Assembly: GCA_910584975.1 (NCBI GenBank)
Contig: CAJUEA010000010.1
Coordinates: 1-39,068 of the forward strand
Direction of reading: 5' to 3'
Length of the DNA: 39,068 bases
Source: an uncultured Christensenella sp.
GTDB lineage: Bacteria; Bacillota; Clostridia; Christensenellales; UBA3700
Part shown: piece after piece, positions 35,705 to 39,068 of the stretch
Layout: each line of letters begins with the position of its first letter
Numbering within the stretch: position 1 is the first letter of the stretch
Made by a program: the position numbers and the translations under genes
Notes under the pieces: model-generated
Databases searched by the model: none
Seen by the model: the letters and a program-made list of their open reading frames with translations, nothing else
What the model was told of the DNA's origin: nothing

Positions 35705-36492
35705 TTACCAAGCTCCTCTGATCTGTTTTTGCATTTTGTCATTGCGCTATCAATAATGTCATACAACTTGTCTTGTCTGAAACTTTCAACTGCTTGAATT
35801 GTTGTGCCACCTTTTGAGCAAACTGCATCAATCAACTGCCCGATTGGTTCACTTGCAACCTCAACCATTCCAACACTGCCTGCAAAAGTCTGCAAAACAC
35901 AGCATTTAGCGTCTTCATATGTCATACCCATTTTAACGCCACTTTCAATCATACCTTCAATAAACATATATACATATGCTGGTCCACTGCCACTTACTGC
36001 TGTCACTGCATGAAAAAGTTCTTCTTCAAGATAAATTGTTTTTCCAATGCTGTCAAAAATGCTTTGAACAAATTCTTTTTCGCACGCTGGGATAGCATCA
36101 TTTTTTCGGATTGCAATCATACCTTTTTTAAGTTTACAAGGTGTGTTTGGCATAACTCTTGTCACATTTGCATTCGCAAAATATTTTTTAATAGCATCAT
36201 AAGTTATTCCCGCCATAATTGAAATAATGTGTTTTGCTTTGCATTCAGAGCCAATTTCTTCAGCAATTTGATTAAAAATCTGTGGTTTAACTGCAAGCAA
36301 AACATATTCACACTCATTAAGAATCTTAACATTCTCTTTTAATGTCTTCACACCATCAATTCCCAAATCTGCAAATGGATCTGTTGCAATAATTTTATCG
36401 GTGCTTATTAATTTGCTGTCAACTATGCCATTAACAATGGCTTTTGCCATATTTCCTGCGCCAATGACGCCAAGTTTATAGTTGTATTCCAT
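35701..36492 (-). CDS. proC: Pyrroline-5-carboxylate reductase
   Basis: 263 residues. Last step of proline synthesis, using NAD(P)H. GVIGAGNMAKAIV (8-20) is the dinucleotide fold; RVMPNTPC and SGSGPAYVYMFIEGMIESG form the substrate site. AAGGAG before the ATG. It heads a tightly overlapped three-gene run with rnhA and the VTT gene. Confidence 0.96.
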   Translation of the reverse strand: MEYNYKLGVIGAGNMAKAIVNGIVDSKLISTDKIIATDPFADLGIDGVKTLKENVKILNECEYVLLAVKPQIFNQIAEEIGSECKAKHIISIMAGITYDAIKKYFANANVTRVMPNTPCKLKKGMIAIRKNDAIPACEKEFVQSIFDSIGKTIYLEEELFHAVTAVSGSGPAYVYMFIEGMIESGVKMGMTYEDAKCCVLQTFAGSVGMVEVASEPIGQLIDAVCSKGGTTIQAVESFRQDKLYDIIDSAMTKCKNRSEELGK

Positions 36493-36868
36493 ATTATCTC
36501 CTTCACACTGCTGACCAACAATTTATTTCCTTAAAAAGTGAACAACATTTTTTACACTCAAAATTTCAATTATTTTTAAAGTTTATAATTTGTTTTTACA
36601 TAAATATCCAAATTACAATTTGCAAAATTGCTATATTAAATTAATGATTAATTTTACATAATATTAATCATAAAACTTCAAAGCAATATAAATTTAAGTA
36701 TAGTTATAATTAAAAAAATAATAAAACATTTTCTTCCAAATGTGCAATATTCTTTTATTAAAACATAATTATCCAACATAAATTGTAAACTATATTAACA
36801 AAAAAAACAACCTTTTAAAGCAATTTTTTTATAAAATTTTAATTTTTTACAAAATGGCAATAATTTAA
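36493..36868. other. AT-rich spacer between proC and tRNA-Trp
   Basis: No gene seen. An A+T-only inverted repeat, ATGATTAAT (36644-36652) and ATTAATCAT (36663-36671), is the only structure; no clear proC promoter was found. Confidence 0.5.
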
Positions 36869-36897
36869 TTGACATTGACAGAAATTTATCATATAAT
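36869..36897 (+). promoter_or_regulatory. Consensus promoter of tRNA-Trp
   Basis: TTGACA (36869-36874), 17 bases, TATAAT (36892-36897). The start point would fall about 5 bases before the mature tRNA. Confidence 0.9.
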
Positions 36898-36908
36898 GGA
36901 TTAGACTT

Positions 36909-36983
36909 AGGGGAGTGGCTCAACGGTAGAGTAGTGGTCTCCAAAACCATTGGTTGCGTGTTCGAATCGCGTCTCCCCTGCCA
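36909..36983 (+). tRNA. trnW: tRNA-Trp (anticodon CCA)
   Basis: 75 bases with encoded CCA. Acceptor AGGGGAG pairs with CTCCCCT, discriminator G. D arm GCTC/GAGT; anticodon stem GTGGT/ACCAT around loop CTCCAAA, anticodon CCA; T arm GCGTG TTCGAAT CGCGT. It reads UGG, so UGA need not be decoded by this tRNA. Confidence 0.97.
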
Positions 36984-36988
36984 TTTCG

Positions 36989-37020
36989 TGCTTGTTACAA
37001 TTAAGTAGCAAGCATTTTTT
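36989..37020 (+). terminator. Terminator after tRNA-Trp
   Basis: TGCTTGTTAC (36989-36998) pairs with GTAGCAAGCA (37005-37014), one G-U, 6-base loop, then TTTTTT. Confidence 0.85.
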
Positions 37021-37032
37021 GTTTTAAAAGCT

Positions 37033-37087
37033 AACAATGTTGTAAAAGAATCTTGATGCCTTATAAATCAAGGCTTTTTACATTGTT
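37033..37087. other. Imperfect long hairpin after the tRNA terminator
   Basis: AACAATG pairs with CATTGTT at the base and TAAAAG with CTTTTTA above it. At the top either CTTGAT/ATCAAG or GCCTT/AAGGC can form. The GCCTT/AAGGC form is followed by TTTTTA on the plus strand and could be a back-up terminator. Confidence 0.4.
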
Positions 37088-37179
37088 TAACATATTAAAA
37101 TTAATTTATTACAATATTAAAAACAATAATTTACAGCAAATTTATTAACAAAATTTGCAACAAAAGTCTGCTTAAATAT

Positions 37180-37208
37180 TAAAAACAGCTACCCATTAAG
37201 GTTGCTGT
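37180..37208 (-). terminator. Terminator overlapping the stop of the 33-codon gene
   Basis: On the minus strand ACAGC-A-ACC pairs with GGT-A-GCTGT, one mismatch, followed by TTTTTA. The stop codon lies inside the 3' arm. Confidence 0.65.
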
Positions 37209-37290
37209 GATTTTTTGAAGAAAGGATGTAGCAGCAATACCACTCAGGAGCTAGACAAAGTCGCATTAAAGCCTTAATTAAGGTTTTCAT
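37189..37290 (-). CDS. 33-residue Cys-containing peptide, unknown
   Basis: A short gene with a very strong AAAGGAGGTGAGCC site ending two bases before its ATG, GGAGG itself eight bases away. The peptide begins MKTLIKALMRLCLAPEWY, then CCYIL, and ends in a polar SSKNHSNLNG. Residues 1-23 are hydrophobic or amphipathic with two basic residues; Cys at 12, 19 and 20. No signal peptide cleavage site is evident. A terminator overlaps the stop, so the transcript is short. I do not recognise the family. A membrane-active peptide, a type I toxin or a regulator are possible. An in-frame ATG 24 bases upstream precedes the SD and is unlikely. Confidence 0.6.
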   Translation of the reverse strand: MKTLIKALMRLCLAPEWYCCYILSSKNHSNLNG

Positions 37291-37479
37291 ACGGCTCACC
37301 TCCTTTATGCACATGCTTGAATACTTATTAGCACCTTGATTTAAGCAATGACATTTTACCAACTATTTTATAAATCAGCAATTGTTTTATTAAATTTTTT
37401 AATATTGTCATTTGGCAATGCGTTATCGTTTGCCATACAAGAATAAAAAAAATTCAAAAATCATTGGTTTTCTCTTTCA

Positions 37480-37608
37480 TTATTCTTCGTCGTCATCATT
37501 ATCTGAACTAGCGATTATTAGATCACTATCATTATTAAGAATTTTGTCATTTATAAAACTATAAGCAATAAATGAATTAATACTATCATTCATATTATCC
37601 CAATCCAT
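37480..37608 (-). CDS. 42-residue acidic peptide, unknown
   Basis: The short gene encodes MDWDNMNDSINSFIAYSFIN followed by DKILNNDSDLIIAS and a very acidic end, SSDNDDDEE. About 13 of 42 residues are Asp or Glu. There is no Cys, signal peptide or membrane helix. AAGGAG lies nine bases before the ATG, and a promoter with TTTACA, 17 bases and TATAAT precedes it by about 40 bases. No clear terminator follows, so it may be transcribed together with the 33-codon gene 190 bp downstream. The function is not known. Confidence 0.6.
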   Translation of the reverse strand: MDWDNMNDSINSFIAYSFINDKILNNDSDLIIASSDNDDDEE

Positions 37609-37646
37609 TTTTAATATCTCCTTAGATGAACTTTATTTCTACTCTA

Positions 37647-37675
37647 ATTATAACATTCTTTTTCATAATTGTAAA
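37647..37675 (-). promoter_or_regulatory. Promoter of the 42-codon gene
   Basis: TTTACA (37670-37675), 17 bases, TATAAT (37647-37652) on the minus strand, with an extended -10 TG. Confidence 0.75.
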
Positions 37676-37745
37676 TAGCTAAAGTTATACAGCCACTAAT
37701 TATTAAATATTTCAAGATTTTGTTGGAATTTTAATTTTTGGATTT

Positions 37746-37762
37746 TTCGACATATTTCGACA
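37746..37762 (-). promoter_or_regulatory. Tandem Spo0A boxes
   Basis: TTCGACA at 37746-37752 and again at 37756-37762; on the minus strand TGTCGAA twice, start to start 10 bp apart. This is the spacing at which Spo0A dimers bind tandem boxes. They lie between the divergent 42-codon gene and the glycine-rich gene. Confidence 0.65.
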
Positions 37763-37802
37763 AATTAAGAAAGCTTTTATAAAAATAACTTTAATATGCA
37801 TA

Positions 37803-37831
37803 TTGACTGATATTTTTGTGGATGTTAAAAT
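37803..37831 (+). promoter_or_regulatory. Promoter of the glycine-rich secreted protein
   Basis: TTGACT (37803-37808), 17 bases, TAAAAT (37826-37831). The predicted start is about 84 bases downstream of the tandem Spo0A boxes. Confidence 0.75.
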
Positions 37832-37854
37832 TAAAGAAAAGGGAGGAAAAATTT

Positions 37855-38709
37855 ATGAAGCAAAATGTTTTTAAAAAATCTGTAGCAAGCTTAATTATGG
37901 CATTAATTTTGATTGTTGCACTACTAGTAGGCTTTATGCTAACTCAAAAAGCTGACGCCGAAATGGTTATTTGGGAAAAAATTGACTATCAATCTATTTC
38001 TCAAATAGATGAATATCCCACAATGACAATGTATTCATTTGGTAATTCAAACTCAAAATTAAGTAAATATAAATATTTTTATATATTTATTAGTGGTGCT
38101 GGTGGAATGGGAGGTTCCTCAGATGAAAATAGCGTTGGCTATGGTGGTGGTGCTGGTGGAATGGCTATTGCCAAAGTAGATAAAAATGATACTATTGGTT
38201 TAATAGTATGTATAGGAAAAGGTGGAGGCTCTTTTGATTATGAGTCACATGATTATCAATATGGTGATGGATTTGACACCGCAGTTCTTGCCTTAAAATA
38301 TGCTTCATCATGGCCAATTGATGCAGCTGGTGTTGTTTGTAAAGGAGGTACATTTGGTAGCAGTACTGCTCCAGGTAAAGGTGGAAATGTTGTTCTTTCA
38401 GATTATCCAAAATCATATTTTGAACTTATTTATTCTCAAGATGGTGCAAATGGTGGAGAGGCATCAAATGCTTTCACTGTTGACTTAGGTTTTAGAAAGC
38501 AATATTTCATTTTCCGTCCTGCTGGTACTAACCTATCAGGTAAAGGTGGCGGAGCTTCTGTATTCCATAGAGGTGGAGACGGTGGCGTTGTATTCCAAAA
38601 TGGTTTTAACGGATCTAAAGGTTCTGGTGGTGGTGGAGCTAGCAAAGGTGCAACACAAGGTGGCTATGGTGGTGATGGTTATGTTGAAATTTATGGCAGT
38701 AATATGTAA
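37855..38709 (+). CDS. Secreted glycine-rich protein
   Basis: 284 residues. A signal peptide (basic start, helix at about 12-30, cleavage after KADA near residue 36). The rest is a glycine-rich domain: GAGGMGG, GYGGGAGGMA, GKGGG, GGGASVFHRGGDGG, SGGGGASKG and a closing GYGGDGYVEIYG. This pattern is that of glycine-rich beta domains found in phage tail-tip adhesins and bacterial surface proteins, so a role in surface contact is likely. No anchor motif (LPXTG) or extra repeats are seen. GGGAGG lies eight bases before the chosen ATG; the frame opens at 37816 but inside the promoter. Confidence 0.75.
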   Translation: MKQNVFKKSVASLIMALILIVALLVGFMLTQKADAEMVIWEKIDYQSISQIDEYPTMTMYSFGNSNSKLSKYKYFYIFISGAGGMGGSSDENSVGYGGGAGGMAIAKVDKNDTIGLIVCIGKGGGSFDYESHDYQYGDGFDTAVLALKYASSWPIDAAGVVCKGGTFGSSTAPGKGGNVVLSDYPKSYFELIYSQDGANGGEASNAFTVDLGFRKQYFIFRPAGTNLSGKGGGASVFHRGGDGGVVFQNGFNGSKGSGGGGASKGATQGGYGGDGYVEIYGSNM

Positions 38710-38732
38710 TTAATATATTGTCAACCTTATCA

Positions 38733-38759
38733 AAAAAGTCCCAATATTTGGGACTTTTT
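38733..38759. terminator. Terminator between the glycine-rich and dockerin genes
   Basis: AAAAAGTCCCAA (38733-38744), loop TAT, TTGGGACTTTTT (38748-38759): perfect 12-bp stem with A and T flanks, serving both convergent genes. Confidence 0.88.
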
Positions 38760-38772
38760 ATTATGAAATTTA

Positions 38773-39068
38773 TTAATAGTATTTGGTCATATCAGCATTT
38801 CCACCGATATAATTCAATAGTGTTTCACTATCTGCTGTTGTCAAGTTTCCTTTGTTTTGGATTATTGCTGACAACATTATTAATTTATCTTTTATATCAT
38901 TTGTGTTAAGATTGACATTGCCACTTATTATCCTATTAAGGCAAGTTACATCCATTGTGTTAACTTCCCCGTCTCCAGTCAAGTCTCCCAACACACTTAG
39001 ATATATTGTTTTGCCAGCATAACTGATATAATAACCTGTTCCGATATAATCATTATCTCCTGCAATAG
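38773..39068 (-). CDS. C-terminus of an extracellular protein with a dockerin-like module
   Basis: The 5' part lies beyond the right edge; about 98 residues are visible. The last 70 contain GDLTGDGEVNTMDVTCLNRI, a calcium-binding dockerin type I repeat with the DxTGDGxVNxxD loop. A second repeat, NKGNLTTADSETLLNYI, has lost some of the ligand acids. Dockerins attach enzymes or surface proteins to cohesins, although in non-cellulolytic gut bacteria single dockerin-like ends occur on many exported proteins. The upstream residues (GTGYYISYAGKTIYLS) look like the end of a beta-rich domain. The in-frame GTG at 38994 is not a real start. Confidence 0.75.
   Translation of the reverse strand, partial: IAGDNDYIGTGYYISYAGKTIYLSVLGDLTGDGEVNTMDVTCLNRIISGNVNLNTNDIKDKLIMLSAIIQNKGNLTTADSETLLNYIGGNADMTKYY

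Noticed and set aside
36644..36671. 9-bp inverted repeat before tRNA-Trp as an operator
   Set aside because: It is almost pure A+T in A+T-rich sequence and has no defined relation to a promoter; listed only in the gap entry.
37189..37290. Reading the 33-codon gene as a tryptophan leader peptide because of its Trp codon, tRNA-Trp and TRAP nearby
   Set aside because: It has a single Trp codon, and downstream on its strand there is only a terminator and then sequence antisense to tRNA-Trp, with no biosynthetic gene to attenuate.
38192..38645. Minus-strand open frames inside the glycine-rich gene
   Set aside because: They are low-complexity Pro- or His-rich mirror frames of glycine codons, without SD.
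1..39068. CRISPR arrays, insertion sequences, prophage genes, integrases and rRNA
   Set aside because: I looked for regularly spaced repeats, transposase-like proteins and rRNA motifs and saw none.

Overview
The window is low-GC (about 30% G+C by eye) and almost entirely housekeeping sequence from a spore-forming member of the Bacillota/Clostridia, probably an uncultured gut-type lineage. The evidence is spoIIGA-sigE-sigG-ymxH-nrdR in canonical order, the ylxM-ffh-rpsP-khpA-rimM-trmD-rbgA-rnhB cluster, dprA-topA-trmFO, and whiA beside murB and dnaE. Nearly every gene from 1 to 36.5 kb lies on the minus strand, as expected for one replichore arm. I cannot name a genus from sequence alone.

Read in the direction of minus-strand transcription (high to low coordinate), the layout is as follows. 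proC-rnhA-VTT/DedA-like membrane protein (36.5-34.2 kb) overlap one another. ylxM-ffh-rpsP-khpA (33.9-31.6 kb) starts at a consensus promoter with a perfect operator-like palindrome. rimM-trmD-rbgA-rnhB-yraN (31.4-28.3 kb) follows, then rplS with its own promoter and a short structured leader. Two plus-strand genes of unknown role (26.6-27.7 kb), each with its own promoter and terminator, interrupt the run. The sporulation block spoIIGA-sigE-sigG-ymxH (26.3-23.3 kb) carries a Spo0A-type box and a sigma-G-like promoter. Next come nrdR; cdaA with a DUF1015 gene; lysC; murB-PHP-whiA with dnaE; a TRAP (mtrB)-pfkA-pfp glycolysis operon; degV; and a GT-C-like membrane lipoprotein-comM-dprA-topA-trmFO operon running off the left edge.

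The right end (36.9-39.07 kb) is different. It holds a plus-strand tRNA-Trp with consensus promoter and terminator. Two very short minus-strand genes follow, of 33 and 42 codons, each with good expression signals. An intergenic region with two Spo0A-type boxes exactly 10 bp apart leads to a secreted glycine-rich protein. Convergent to it is the C-terminus of a dockerin-bearing extracellular protein.

The items most worth following are the short-peptide locus with the tandem Spo0A boxes, TRAP in a phosphofructokinase operon, two phosphofructokinases that both carry Asn at the usual metal-binding Asp, and the perfect palindromes at the ylxM-ffh and degV promoters. All functional statements rest on reading motifs by eye; no database search was run.
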